NCBI RefSeq assembly: GCF_003122365.1
Contig: NZ_CP029254.1
Coordinates: forward strand, 2,181,001 to 2,245,000
DNA from: Streptomyces spongiicola
GTDB taxonomy: Bacteria; Actinomycetota; Actinomycetes; Streptomycetales; Streptomycetaceae
Length of the DNA stretch: 64,000 nt
Reading direction: 5' to 3'
Of the stretch, positions 44,387 to 53,255 are shown piece after piece. Below the pieces are notes generated by a model that ran no database searches, was not told where the DNA came from, and saw nothing but the letters and a program-made list of their open reading frames with translations. Position 1 is the stretch's first letter; every line of letters begins with the position of its first letter. Both the position numbers and the translations under genes were made by a program.

Positions 44387-46564
44387 ATGAAGCGGATCCG
44401 CGTCCGGCGGACCTTACGCACGACCGCGCTCGCCGCGGGAGCACTCGCCATCGCGCTCGGCGGACTGCCGGCGTCGCCGGTACGGGCGGCCGAACCGGCG
44501 CCGAGAATCGACCTGAGGGTGCTCGTGGTGTCCGACGGGGGCCCGGCCACGGCCGCGATCGCCGCGGAACTCGACGGCGCGGGCACTCCGTACACGGTGG
44601 TCGATCTCTCGGACGCGGCGCGGCCCGTCATCGACGCCGCATTCCTCGCGGACGAGATCGACGGCCGGCCGCGCGCGAGGTACCAGGCCGTGGTGCTGCC
44701 CAACGACAACCCGTTCCCCGCCGGTTCGCCGGAGATGGCCGCCCTGGCGGCGTACGAGCGGACCTACGCGATCCCGCAGGTCGACGCGTACACCTACGCC
44801 CGGCCCCAGGCCGGTCTGGAGTACCCGGTGAACGGCGGGTACGCGGGGCCCGTGGACGGCATCACCGCGCAGGTGACCGCGGCCGGCGAGGCCGGGCCCT
44901 TCGGCTATCTCGACGGCTCCTTCGCCTTCGAGGACAACGACCCCTCGGTGGACGAGAGCTGGGGCTTCCTGTCCACGCCGCGGGCGGGCGCCGACTTCAC
45001 CACCTACGTCGACGCCCCGCTCCCCGGAGGGACCGGCCGGGGCTCGCTCGTCGGGGAGTACCGGCACGACGGCCGCCGCGAACTGGTGGTCACCTTCGTG
45101 GCCAACCGGTACCAGCAGCAGTTCCGGCTGCTCGCCCGGGGGATCGTCGACTGGATGACGCAGGAAGTCCGGCTGGGCACCTCGCGCAACTGGTTCTCGG
45201 TCCACGTCGACGACGTGTTCGCGAGCGACGACCGCTGGGACACCGAACTCAACTGCACACCGGGGGACGTCGACTGCCGGCCCGGCGAGGGCACACCCGA
45301 CCCGATCAGGATGACCCCCGGCGACGCCACGCACGCGGTCGAGTGGTCGCGGTCCCGCGACTTCACCCTCGACCTCGCGTACAACGGCGGCGGCAGTGTG
45401 GAGTACCGGGAGGAACACGGAGCCGACCCGCTGGCGGACCGGCTGACCGGGGAGCGCGACGCGTTCCGCTGGATCAACCACACCTACGACCATCCCTACC
45501 TGGGCTGCGAGCAGGACGTCAGCGTCGTGCCCTGGAAGTGCGCCGTGAACGCGGACGGCACCGTCCGCTACGTCGGGCGGGACGAGATATCCCGGCAGAT
45601 CTCCGACAACCGCCGGTGGGCGGAGGGCGCGGGACTGCCGCTGGACAGCGGCGAGCTGGTCACGGGCGAGCACTCGGGGCTCAGGCTGCAGCCGCAGCAG
45701 CCCGAGGACAATCCGCACCTCGCCCCCGCGCTCGCGGACGACGGCGTCCGCTGGCTCGCCTCGGACAACTCCCGCGACCCGGTGCAGCGCCAGGTCGGTC
45801 CCGCGCTCACCGTCTCGCGCCACCCCATGAACGTGTTCTACAACGCGGGCCGCGAGGCGGAGCAGGTCGACGAGTACAACTGGATCTACACCAGCCGGGC
45901 CCAGGGCGGCAGCGGCATCTGCGAGGACTCGGCCACGACCACCTGCCTCGACGCCCCGCTCGACCCGGCGACCGGCTACCCGGACCACATCGTCCCCCTC
46001 GAGACGCGGATCGCCCTGGGCCACATCCTGGCCAACGACCCCCGGCCGCACTTCATCCACCAGTCGAACCTCGCCGAGGACCGCATCGCGTACCCGGTCC
46101 TGGACGGGATCCTCGGCCGGTACGCGGAGCTGTACGCGGACGACACCCCGCTGGTGAACCCCCGGATGAGCGAAGTCGGGGAGGAGCTGCGCGAACGGGC
46201 CGCGTGGGACGGCGCGGTGAAGGCCGGGCTGGTCACGGCGTACCGGATCGGCGACACGGTGACCGTCACGGCTCCGCCGGGTACGGCGGTCCGCGCCACC
46301 ATGCCGGCGGGGACCACCCGGGTACTCCCGGACGGCCCGGCGGGCTTCGGCGAGCCGTACGCCGGCACCGTCTCCGGCAGCGTGCCGTCAGGAACCGGCC
46401 CGGACGGCGTGGCCCTGTCACTGCCGTCGGCTCCCGCTGCGGGAGCCCCGTCCTCCGGTCCCGCGCGGGCCACGGCCCCCGCTCCGGAGGGCCCGGTGCC
46501 GGCCGGCGCCGAACGGCCCGTGTCCCCCGGCGCCGAGCGCCGGCCCGCCGGCACCGAGCGCTGA
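44387..46564 (+). CDS. Secreted polysaccharide deacetylase, CE18/Agd3-like
   Basis: This 725-residue exported protein has a signal peptide at residues 1-34 (ALAAGALAIALGGLPASPVR). The N-terminal 250 residues look like a carbohydrate-binding region. The catalytic part has FSVHVDDVF near 272-278 (metal/catalytic Asp pair) and INHTYDH at 363-369 (H365 and H369 as metal ligands), the deacetylase pattern of the CE4/CE18 kind. It resembles Agd3, which deacetylates GalNAc in the fungal polymer galactosaminogalactan. The tail from about 660 is Pro/Ala-rich. GGGAGGGA precedes the ATG. Codon 10 is TTA (44414-44416), the rare Leu codon read by the bldA tRNA. It is the first gene of the exopolysaccharide cluster. 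Confidence 0.82.
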   Translation: MKRIRVRRTLRTTALAAGALAIALGGLPASPVRAAEPAPRIDLRVLVVSDGGPATAAIAAELDGAGTPYTVVDLSDAARPVIDAAFLADEIDGRPRARYQAVVLPNDNPFPAGSPEMAALAAYERTYAIPQVDAYTYARPQAGLEYPVNGGYAGPVDGITAQVTAAGEAGPFGYLDGSFAFEDNDPSVDESWGFLSTPRAGADFTTYVDAPLPGGTGRGSLVGEYRHDGRRELVVTFVANRYQQQFRLLARGIVDWMTQEVRLGTSRNWFSVHVDDVFASDDRWDTELNCTPGDVDCRPGEGTPDPIRMTPGDATHAVEWSRSRDFTLDLAYNGGGSVEYREEHGADPLADRLTGERDAFRWINHTYDHPYLGCEQDVSVVPWKCAVNADGTVRYVGRDEISRQISDNRRWAEGAGLPLDSGELVTGEHSGLRLQPQQPEDNPHLAPALADDGVRWLASDNSRDPVQRQVGPALTVSRHPMNVFYNAGREAEQVDEYNWIYTSRAQGGSGICEDSATTTCLDAPLDPATGYPDHIVPLETRIALGHILANDPRPHFIHQSNLAEDRIAYPVLDGILGRYAELYADDTPLVNPRMSEVGEELRERAAWDGAVKAGLVTAYRIGDTVTVTAPPGTAVRATMPAGTTRVLPDGPAGFGEPYAGTVSGSVPSGTGPDGVALSLPSAPAAGAPSSGPARATAPAPEGPVPAGAERPVSPGAERRPAGTER

Positions 46565-46694
46565 CCCGAACGACCCGGCCGCACCAGCTCGCCCCGCGAG
46601 GGAGCGGGTTCCGGACGCCGCACGCCGTCACCACACCAGGCGGGGCGGCCGGAACCCGCCGCAGACTCGCGCCCTCCTGCCGTGGAGCCCATCG

Positions 46695-48206
46695 ATGCAC
46701 GTATCGCCTCGTGCGCCGCGCCGAGCCGCGGCTCGCGTCACCCTGCTCACCGAAGGCACCTACCCGCACAGCCACGGCGGGGTGAGCGTCTGGTGCGACC
46801 AGCTCGTCCGCGGCATGCCCGACATCGACTTCGACGTCGTCGCGGTGACCGGCACCGGACGGGAGTCCGTCGTATGGGAGCTGCCCCCGCACGTCGCCGA
46901 GCCGGTCACGGTACCCATGTGGGGCCCCGCACCACCCGGTTCACCACCGCGGGGCCGGCGGGAACGCCGGTTGATGGCCGCGTACGAGCGGTTCCTCACG
47001 GCACTGGTGGACCCGGCCGCCGAGGACGGCTTCTCCCCCGCCCTGTACGAACTGGCGCACGCCGCCCGGGACGGGGCGCTCGGACCGGCGCTGCGCGGTG
47101 ACCGCGCCCTGCGCGTCCTGACCGCCGTGTGGAACCGCCGCGGTCTGACCGTCCGCGAGGCGCGGCCCAGCCTCCACGACGCCGTCACCGCGACCGCGCT
47201 GCTGGAGCACGCCCTGCGTCCCCTCGCGGCCCGGCCGCCGGAGCGCGGAGTGGCGCACGCCGTCAGCGGCGGCGTCGCGGTGCTGCCGGGGCTGGCCGCC
47301 CTCGAACTCCACGGGGTACCGCTGCTGCTGACCGAGCACGGCGTCTATCTGCGCGAGCGCTACCTCGGCTACCGGACCGCTCCCTACCGCTGGCCGGTGA
47401 AGGCGCTGCTGCTCGGCTTCTTCCGGCTGCTGGCCGAGGAGAGCTACCGCCGGGCGGCCCTGATCACACCGGGCAACCGCTACAACCGGCTGTGGGAGGA
47501 GCAGGGCGGCGCCGACCCCCGGCTCATCCGCACCGTCTACAACGGAGTGGACCCGGCGGCCTTTCCCGCGGCCGGCCCGGAGCCGGAGCGCCCGACGCTC
47601 AGCTGGGCCGGGCGCGTCGACCCCATCAAGGACCTGGAGACCCTGATCCGGGCGTTCGCCGAGGTCCGCGCGGCCCTTCCCGGAGCCGTGCTGCGGCTGT
47701 TCGGCGGCATACCGAGGGGCGGCGAGGCCTACCGGGAGCGCTGCGAGGCCCTCGCGGCGTCACTCGGCCACGGTGACGCCGTGACCTTCGAGGGCCGGGT
47801 GGACGACATCAGGGACGCGTACGCCGCGGGTAACGTCGTGATGCTGTCCAGCATCAGCGAGGGCTTCCCCTTCACCCTGATCGAGGCCATGTCGTGCGGC
47901 AGAGCCACGGTCTCCACCGATGTCGGCGGCGTCCGGGAGGCCGTCGGCGACGCCGGGCTGGTCGTCCCGCCCCGCGATCCCGCGGCGATGGCGGCGGCCG
48001 CGCTGGAACTGCTGGCCGACCCCACGCGCCGGGCGGCCATGGGAGAGGCGGCGAGGCTGCGGGTGATCGAGCAGTTCACGCTCCGCCAGACCATCGACAC
48101 CTTCCGCGCCCTCTACCTGGAGCTGTCCGTCCGCGGGACCCGGCTCGCCGACCCCTGGGGCACCCCCCTGAGCGACGAGGCCGCCCTGGGGAGCGTGGCC
48201 GGATGA
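46695..48206 (+). CDS. GT4 glycosyltransferase, PelF-like
   Basis: This 503-residue cytoplasmic GT-B enzyme starts with VTLLTEGTYPHSHGGVSVWC, which closely matches the PelF branch of GT4. The acceptor domain continues with LLTEHGVYLRERYLGY. The donor domain has YNGVDPAAFP, LSWAGRVDPIKDLETLIRAF, then SSISEGFPFTLIEAMSCGRA, which holds the EX7E-type nucleotide-sugar-binding glutamates. PelF-type enzymes polymerise an amino-sugar exopolysaccharide with a membrane partner. The gene overlaps the next one, a 12-helix membrane protein, by 4 bases, fitting that pairing. Confidence 0.9.
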   Translation: MHVSPRAPRRAAARVTLLTEGTYPHSHGGVSVWCDQLVRGMPDIDFDVVAVTGTGRESVVWELPPHVAEPVTVPMWGPAPPGSPPRGRRERRLMAAYERFLTALVDPAAEDGFSPALYELAHAARDGALGPALRGDRALRVLTAVWNRRGLTVREARPSLHDAVTATALLEHALRPLAARPPERGVAHAVSGGVAVLPGLAALELHGVPLLLTEHGVYLRERYLGYRTAPYRWPVKALLLGFFRLLAEESYRRAALITPGNRYNRLWEEQGGADPRLIRTVYNGVDPAAFPAAGPEPERPTLSWAGRVDPIKDLETLIRAFAEVRAALPGAVLRLFGGIPRGGEAYRERCEALAASLGHGDAVTFEGRVDDIRDAYAAGNVVMLSSISEGFPFTLIEAMSCGRATVSTDVGGVREAVGDAGLVVPPRDPAAMAAAALELLADPTRRAAMGEAARLRVIEQFTLRQTIDTFRALYLELSVRGTRLADPWGTPLSDEAALGSVAG

Positions 48207-49585
48207 GCGGGCCGATGGCTCTCGAACCCGACGGCGGGCAGGGCGACACGCTGGCCCTGCGGCTCGCCGCCCCCGACAGCACCCTGTCGCTGCGCCTGCC
48301 CTGGCGCCGACGGGCGCAGGACGACCCGGTGGACGTGCTGGCCGCCGAACTCGCCGAACGCATCGGTCCCGCGGTGCACTCCTACGAGGTGGCGGCCCTG
48401 CTGGAGTCCGAGGGCCTGACGGGCGAGCAGATCCGGGAGCGCTACGGGCACCCCGGCCTGTTCTCGCTCGCCGCCGACCTGTACCGGCGGGTGCCGCGCA
48501 GCTTCCCCGAGCCCCCGCGCGGGCCGGATCCCTGGGCGCCGGACCACGTCCGGTGCGCCCTGCGCGGCGCGCTGTTCGCCCTGCCGGGACTGGCCTACCT
48601 GCTCACCGCCGGGCTGTGGCACGCACCCCGGGGGGTGTACGCCCTGGTGGCCGCGGGCCTGCTGTCCTGGGCGTGGGGGCAGGCCCTCAGCCATCGCGCC
48701 TACCTGCGGCTGGCCGCGGGGCCGCGCGAGGCGGGCCGGACGCTGCTCCTCGGTGCTCCCCCGGGCGCGCTGCTCGCCTCGGCGGCCGCTCTCGCGGTCG
48801 CCGGGCCGGGACCGGCGGCTCTCTTCGGCGCGGGGCAGTCGCTGTACCTCGCGGCGGCCGGGGTGCTCCTGGTCCGCGGCCGGGAACTGCTGCTGCTCGG
48901 CACGCTCGCACCCCTGGCCGCGGGCGCGGCGGTGCTGCCGTGGTGGGACCCGGGTACGCTGCCGCGCGTCGCGCTGCCGGTGCTGACCGTGGTGCTCGCG
49001 GTCACCGCCGCCTGCCGGGAGATCCGGGGGATGCTGGCCGCGCCCCCGGAAGGCGGCTCCACCCGGCCACCGCTGGCGGCCTCGATACCGTACGGGCTGT
49101 TCGGGCTGGCCGCGGGCACCCTGGTGGTGTCGGTGGGCCGGCACCAGCCCTGGGCCGTCATCGCGCTGACCGTCAGCATGGGCCCCGCGGAATGGCTGCT
49201 GTACCGCTACCGGGGACTGTCGGTCGCGGCGCTGCGGGCCTCGGCGAACGAGGCCGTCTTCCGGCTGCGGTCCGCCCGGACGCTGGCCCTGTGCCTGGGC
49301 GGCTATCTGCTGCCGCTCGTCCTGGCGGCGCTGCTCACCGGCGCCGAACCGGCGCCCCTGCTGACCCTCGCCGCGCTGCTCTGGACCGCCCTGCTGCTCC
49401 AGGCGTTCGGCCTCGCCTGGTTCCCGGCCGTGGTCGCGCTCACCGCGGCCGCCGGAGTGGCCGCCACCGCCCTGCTCGGCGGCCCACCCGGCACCGCCTG
49501 GCCGCTGGTCTGCTGCGGCACCGCCACCGCGGTGCTCGTCATAGGCGCCGTGCGGTGCCTGGGCCGGCCCACCGCGCACTCCTGA
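48203..49585 (+). CDS. Twelve-helix membrane protein, possible exopolysaccharide exporter partner
   Basis: This 460-residue protein has a cytoplasmic N-terminal region of about 115 residues with acidic and helical stretches (VDVLAAELAERIGPAVHSYE), followed by about 12 hydrophobic segments from residue 118 to the end. That number fits PelG-like or MOP-type flippases, but I do not see a definite family motif. The ATG overlaps the GT4 stop by 4 bases, so the two products are probably made together. A role in moving the growing polymer across the membrane is inference from context. Confidence 0.82.
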   Translation: MSGPMALEPDGGQGDTLALRLAAPDSTLSLRLPWRRRAQDDPVDVLAAELAERIGPAVHSYEVAALLESEGLTGEQIRERYGHPGLFSLAADLYRRVPRSFPEPPRGPDPWAPDHVRCALRGALFALPGLAYLLTAGLWHAPRGVYALVAAGLLSWAWGQALSHRAYLRLAAGPREAGRTLLLGAPPGALLASAAALAVAGPGPAALFGAGQSLYLAAAGVLLVRGRELLLLGTLAPLAAGAAVLPWWDPGTLPRVALPVLTVVLAVTAACREIRGMLAAPPEGGSTRPPLAASIPYGLFGLAAGTLVVSVGRHQPWAVIALTVSMGPAEWLLYRYRGLSVAALRASANEAVFRLRSARTLALCLGGYLLPLVLAALLTGAEPAPLLTLAALLWTALLLQAFGLAWFPAVVALTAAAGVAATALLGGPPGTAWPLVCCGTATAVLVIGAVRCLGRPTAHS

Positions 49586-49920
49586 CCCCGATGCCCGCCG
49601 GGCCGGTGCCACCCGCGGCGACCGCCGCGCCGGGGCCACGGGCCCGCGCGGCCGCGGGCGGACCGGTCCGTCGCTCCCCTTCTCCACCAGCCGTCTCAAC
49701 CAGCCGTCCCCACCCGTCGGACGCAACTGCCGTCCGCCACGCTCCCGCCACCGCCACCGCCACCGCCACCGCCACCGGCCCGACGCACCCCTACCACTGC
49801 CTCCGGCACCCCCACCGCACAGCCACAGACCGCACAGCCACACACCACACAGCCACACAGCCACACAGCCACACACCCGCCACCGCTCCCTTCAGGGAAC
49901 CCCTCCGAAAGGAAGATCAC
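49586..49920. other. 335-base gap with hexamer and CACACAGC repeats
   Basis: No convincing gene is seen. Five CCGCCA-type hexamers lie at 49745-49777, and a CACACAGC-like low-complexity run at 49817-49875. The gap splits the polymerase genes from the sugar-nucleotide genes and may hold an internal promoter or attenuator, though none is recognisable. Confidence 0.6.
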
Positions 49921-50922
49921 TTGACAACCGCACCGCTCGCCGCCGTCACCGGAGCCGAGGGCTTCATCGGCTCCCACCTCACCGAGGCCCTCGTCGCCTC
50001 CGGCCACCGGGTCCGCGCCATGGCGCAGTACAACTCCTTCTCCTCCTACGGCTGGCTGGAGACCCTCCCCCAGGACGTCCTCGACCAGGTCGAGATCGTG
50101 CTGGGAGACGTCCGCGACCCCGGCTCGGTACGCGCGCTCGCCGAGGGGGCCGACACCGTCTACCACCTGGCGGCGCTCATCGCGATCCCCTACTCCTACC
50201 GCGCCCCGCACAGCTATGTGGACACCAACGTCACGGGCACGCTCAACGTGCTGGAGGCCGTCCGGGCGCTGGAGACCCCGCGGCTGGTGCACACCTCCAC
50301 CAGCGAGACCTACGGGACCGCGCAGACCGTGCCCATCACCGAGGACCACCCCATCAACACCCAGTCCCCGTACGCCGCGTCGAAGGCCGGCGGGGACCGG
50401 CTGGCGGACAGCTACCACGCGAGTTTCGGCACCCCCGTCGTCACCCTGCGGCCCTTCAACACCTTCGGCCCCCGCCAGTCGATGCGCGCCGTCATCCCGA
50501 CCGTCATCGGGCAGGTCGCCGCCGGGAACCACACGATCACCCTCGGCGGCCTCCGCCCCACCCGTGACTTCACCTACGTCACGGACACGGCGGCGGCCTT
50601 CCTGGCCGTCGGTACGGCACCGGCCGAGGCGGTCGTCGGCCGGACCCTCAACGCCGGTACCGGCGGCGAGATCTCCATCGGGGACCTGGTGGGGCTGATC
50701 GGCAAGGTGATGGGCACCGACCTGGACATCCGGGAGGACGAACAGCGCATCAGGCCCGCGGACTCCGAGGTGATGCGGCTGGTCGCGGACGCGACCCGGC
50801 TGCGGGAGGCGACCGGCTGGACTCCGGCACTCGACCTGGAGCAGGGCCTCGCCAGGACGGTGGAGTTCTTCCGCGACCCCGCCAACCTCGCCCGCTACAA
50901 GACCGGAATCTACAACGTCTGA
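49921..50922 (+). CDS. NDP-sugar 4,6-dehydratase of the extended SDR family, LegB-like
   Basis: This 333-residue protein has the NAD-binding GAEGFIGSHL at residues 9-18 and catalytic HTSTSETYGT and PYAASKAGGDRLA (Tyr and Lys of YxxxK). The stretches YNSFSSYGWLE, AALIAIPYSYRAPHSYVDTN and GGLRPTRDFTYVTDTA match, from memory, the LegB-type NDP-GlcNAc 4,6-dehydratases and related GDP-mannose dehydratase-like SDRs. It should make a 4-keto-6-deoxy sugar nucleotide. The TTG at 49921 is the likely start because AAAGGAAG lies just upstream and the dinucleotide-binding motif follows closely. Nucleotidyltransferase and reductase genes follow. Confidence 0.88.
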   Translation: MTTAPLAAVTGAEGFIGSHLTEALVASGHRVRAMAQYNSFSSYGWLETLPQDVLDQVEIVLGDVRDPGSVRALAEGADTVYHLAALIAIPYSYRAPHSYVDTNVTGTLNVLEAVRALETPRLVHTSTSETYGTAQTVPITEDHPINTQSPYAASKAGGDRLADSYHASFGTPVVTLRPFNTFGPRQSMRAVIPTVIGQVAAGNHTITLGGLRPTRDFTYVTDTAAAFLAVGTAPAEAVVGRTLNAGTGGEISIGDLVGLIGKVMGTDLDIREDEQRIRPADSEVMRLVADATRLREATGWTPALDLEQGLARTVEFFRDPANLARYKTGIYNV

Positions 50923-50963
50923 ATCCGGCGGACCACCGACCACCGTACTCACAGGGGGCTACC

Positions 50964-51677
50964 GTGCACGCAGTGATTCTCGCCGGAGGCAAGGGCATCC
51001 GGCTGCGCCCGTACACCACCGCGCTGCCCAAACCGCTCGTCCCGATCGGCGACCGGCACGCGATCCTGGAGATCGTGCTGCGCCAGCTGGCGGCGAGCGG
51101 CTTCACCAGCTGCACCATCGCCGTCGGCCATCTCGGCCACATCATCCGCGCCTACGTCGGGAGCGGTTCCCGATGGGGGCTGAGCGTCGACTACGCGACC
51201 GAGGAGAACCCACTGGGCACCATGGGGCCCCTGCTGACGATGCGGGACCGGCTGCCTGAATCGTTCCTGGTGATGAACGGGGACATCCTCACCGACCTCG
51301 ACTTCGCCGACGTCCTGGGCCGGCACCGGACGGGCGGTTCGGCGCTGACCATCGCCACCTACGCCCGGAAGGTGCACATCGACTTCGGGGTGCTCACCAC
51401 GGACGCCGGGAGGGTGGTCGGCTTCGCCGAGAAGCCTTCCATGGACTACCGCGTCTCGATGGGCGTGTACGGGCTGTCCCTGGACACGCTCGACGGCTAC
51501 ACCGCCGGGCTGCCGCTCGGCTTCGACGAACTCGTGCTCGACCTGCTGAAGGCCGGGAAACCGCCGCAGGCCTACGAGTTCGACGGCTACTGGCTGGACA
51601 TCGGCCGGCCGGACGACTACGACCGGGCCAACGCCGAGTTCACCACGCACCAGTCACTGCTGCTCAAGGGAGCCTGA
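50964..51677 (+). CDS. Sugar-1-phosphate nucleotidyltransferase
   Basis: This 237-residue enzyme of the NTP-transferase fold carries the pyrophosphorylase signature AGGKGIRLRPYTTALPKPLV at residues 7-26. VMNGDILTDLDF near 109 has the metal-binding Asp, followed by GFAEKPSMDYRVSMGVYG and FDGYWLDIGRPDDYDRAN. It joins a sugar-1-phosphate to an NTP. The subtype (GDP or UDP/dTDP) cannot be told, but PtmE-like enzymes of this length accompany LegB in GDP-sugar pathways. The GTG at 50964 is preceded by CAGGGGGC. Confidence 0.9.
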   Translation: MHAVILAGGKGIRLRPYTTALPKPLVPIGDRHAILEIVLRQLAASGFTSCTIAVGHLGHIIRAYVGSGSRWGLSVDYATEENPLGTMGPLLTMRDRLPESFLVMNGDILTDLDFADVLGRHRTGGSALTIATYARKVHIDFGVLTTDAGRVVGFAEKPSMDYRVSMGVYGLSLDTLDGYTAGLPLGFDELVLDLLKAGKPPQAYEFDGYWLDIGRPDDYDRANAEFTTHQSLLLKGA

Positions 51678-51684
51678 ACCCGTC

Positions 51685-52596
51685 ATGCGCATCCTCGTCC
51701 TGGGCCACACCGGGTACCTGGGCCGCCATGTCGCCGCACAGCTCGGCGCGCTGCAAGGCGTGCGGCTGTTCGGCGGCGGCCGGTCACCGGACGCCGACCT
51801 CCACGTCGACCTCGCCACGGCCGACGCGGGGCGGCTGGCCGAGAACCTCTCGGACCTCTCCCCCGACGCGGTGGTCAACTGCGCGGGGTCCCTCGGCGCC
51901 GACCCGGTGACCGACGCCGAGGTCAACGCCCGCGGCCCGGCCGTGCTGTGCGCGGCGCTGCTGCGGGCCGCGCCGACGGCCCGGCTGGTGCACCTCGGTT
52001 CGGCCGCCGAGTACGGATCGTGCGAGCCCGGCGTACCGGTGGCGGAGGACGCGCCGACCCGGCCGGCGGCCTCGTACGGGGCCACCAAGCTGGCCGGGAC
52101 CGTGGCCGTCGCCTCGTCGGGCCTGGACGCGGTCGTGCTGCGCGTGGGCAACCCGGTCGGGCCCGGCGCCGCGCCGAAGAGCCTGCCGGGCGGCACCGCC
52201 CTGCGGCTGCGCCGGGCCGGCCGGGACCGGGACGCGGTCGTGCGCTTCGGCGACCTCTCCGCGCATCGCGACTTCGTCGACGTACGGGACCTGGCCCGGG
52301 CCGTCGCGGCGGCCACCGCGGCGGGGCCGCTGCCGCGGATCCTCAACATCGGCGGCGGCCGGGCCGTTCCCATCCGGGAGCTGGTGCGGGGGCTGGTGGC
52401 CGTGGCGGGGTTCCGCGGCCGGATCGAGGAGGCCGGCGCCGGGTCGTCCCGGTCCGCGGGCGTGGCCTGGCAGTGCTCGGACATCTCGGCCGCGCGGAAC
52501 GCGCTCGGCTGGGAGCCGCGGTTCACCCTCGCGGACTCCCTCGCCGCGCTGTGGGCGTCGACCGGTGCCCCCGGGAAGGCGGACCCGGTGGCATGA
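51685..52596 (+). CDS. SDR-family sugar nucleotide reductase or epimerase
   Basis: This 303-residue extended SDR has GHTGYLGRHV at residues 7-16 (NAD(P)-binding), HLGSAAEYG with the catalytic Ser, and SYGATKLAG with Tyr and Lys. The substrate-binding half has VRFGDLSAHRDFVDVRDLAR, typical of NDP-sugar epimerases and 4-ketoreductases. Following a 4,6-dehydratase, it most likely reduces or epimerises the 4-keto-6-deoxy sugar. Its end overlaps the spherulin-4-like gene by 4 bases. The exact product is unknown. Confidence 0.88.
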   Translation: MRILVLGHTGYLGRHVAAQLGALQGVRLFGGGRSPDADLHVDLATADAGRLAENLSDLSPDAVVNCAGSLGADPVTDAEVNARGPAVLCAALLRAAPTARLVHLGSAAEYGSCEPGVPVAEDAPTRPAASYGATKLAGTVAVASSGLDAVVLRVGNPVGPGAAPKSLPGGTALRLRRAGRDRDAVVRFGDLSAHRDFVDVRDLARAVAAATAAGPLPRILNIGGGRAVPIRELVRGLVAVAGFRGRIEEAGAGSSRSAGVAWQCSDISAARNALGWEPRFTLADSLAALWASTGAPGKADPVA

Positions 52597-53255
52597 CGCT
52601 GCTCGTCCCGCTCTATGTGCATCCCGCGGCGGACCCGGAGGCCTGGGGGCTGGTCGCGGCCGCGGGGCCGCGGGTCTACGGGGTGGTACTCAACCCCGGT
52701 GACGGTCCCGGGGCGGCGCCCGATCCCGCCTTCGCCGCCGCCACCCGCACCCTGCGGGCGGCCGGCACACTCGTCCTCGGCTATGTCGACCTGGACTACG
52801 GGATGCGGCCGGAATCGGCGGTGACCGGCGATCTGGACCGCCACCGCGACTGGTACGGCCCCGACGGGTGCTTCTTCGACCAGGTGCCGGCCGACCGGTC
52901 GGCACTGCCCGGCTGCCGCCGGCTCGTCCGCGCCGCGCGGCAGCGGGGCGCGGGCACGGTCGTCCTCAACCACGGGGTGCACCCTGCACCCGGCTTCGCC
53001 CGGATCGCGGACCTGCTGGTGACGTTCGAGGGCCCGTGGCCGGTCTATCTCTCCTCCTTCACCCGGCCCCGCTGGACGGCCCGCCACCCGCCGGAGCGGT
53101 TCTGCCACCTGGTGTACGAGGTACCGACGGCGCTGGCCGGGGTCGCCGCCCGGGCGGCCGGGGAACGCGGGGCGGCGGTGTCCTGCGCGGTCACCGGCTC
53201 GCTGCCCAACCCCTGGGGCTCACCGCCGCCCGCGCTGTACGGGGGGGCGCGGTGA
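52593..53255 (+). CDS. Spherulin-4/Sph3-like protein, GH135 type
   Basis: This 220-residue protein matches the spherulation-specific family 4 domain from its first residues (LLVPLYVHPAADPEAWGLV). Features are VLNPGDGPG, LGYVDLDYG, DGCFFDQVPAD near residues 88-98 and LLVTFEGPWPVYLSS near 138-152. Sph3 of Aspergillus, the GH135 founder, cleaves galactosaminogalactan. The Asp in FFDQ and the Glu in TFEG are the likely catalytic-site acids. As I recall, the fungal enzyme has Asp-Glu where this has Asp-Gln. There is no signal peptide, so it may stay in the cytoplasm. The gene is coupled on both sides by 4-base overlaps. Confidence 0.85.
   Translation: MTLLVPLYVHPAADPEAWGLVAAAGPRVYGVVLNPGDGPGAAPDPAFAAATRTLRAAGTLVLGYVDLDYGMRPESAVTGDLDRHRDWYGPDGCFFDQVPADRSALPGCRRLVRAARQRGAGTVVLNHGVHPAPGFARIADLLVTFEGPWPVYLSSFTRPRWTARHPPERFCHLVYEVPTALAGVAARAAGERGAAVSCAVTGSLPNPWGSPPPALYGGAR

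Noticed and set aside
43245..44444. Open frames in the gap between the secreted protein and the deacetylase
   Set aside because: Their translations are repeat-derived, have no start signals and no recognisable product in any frame.
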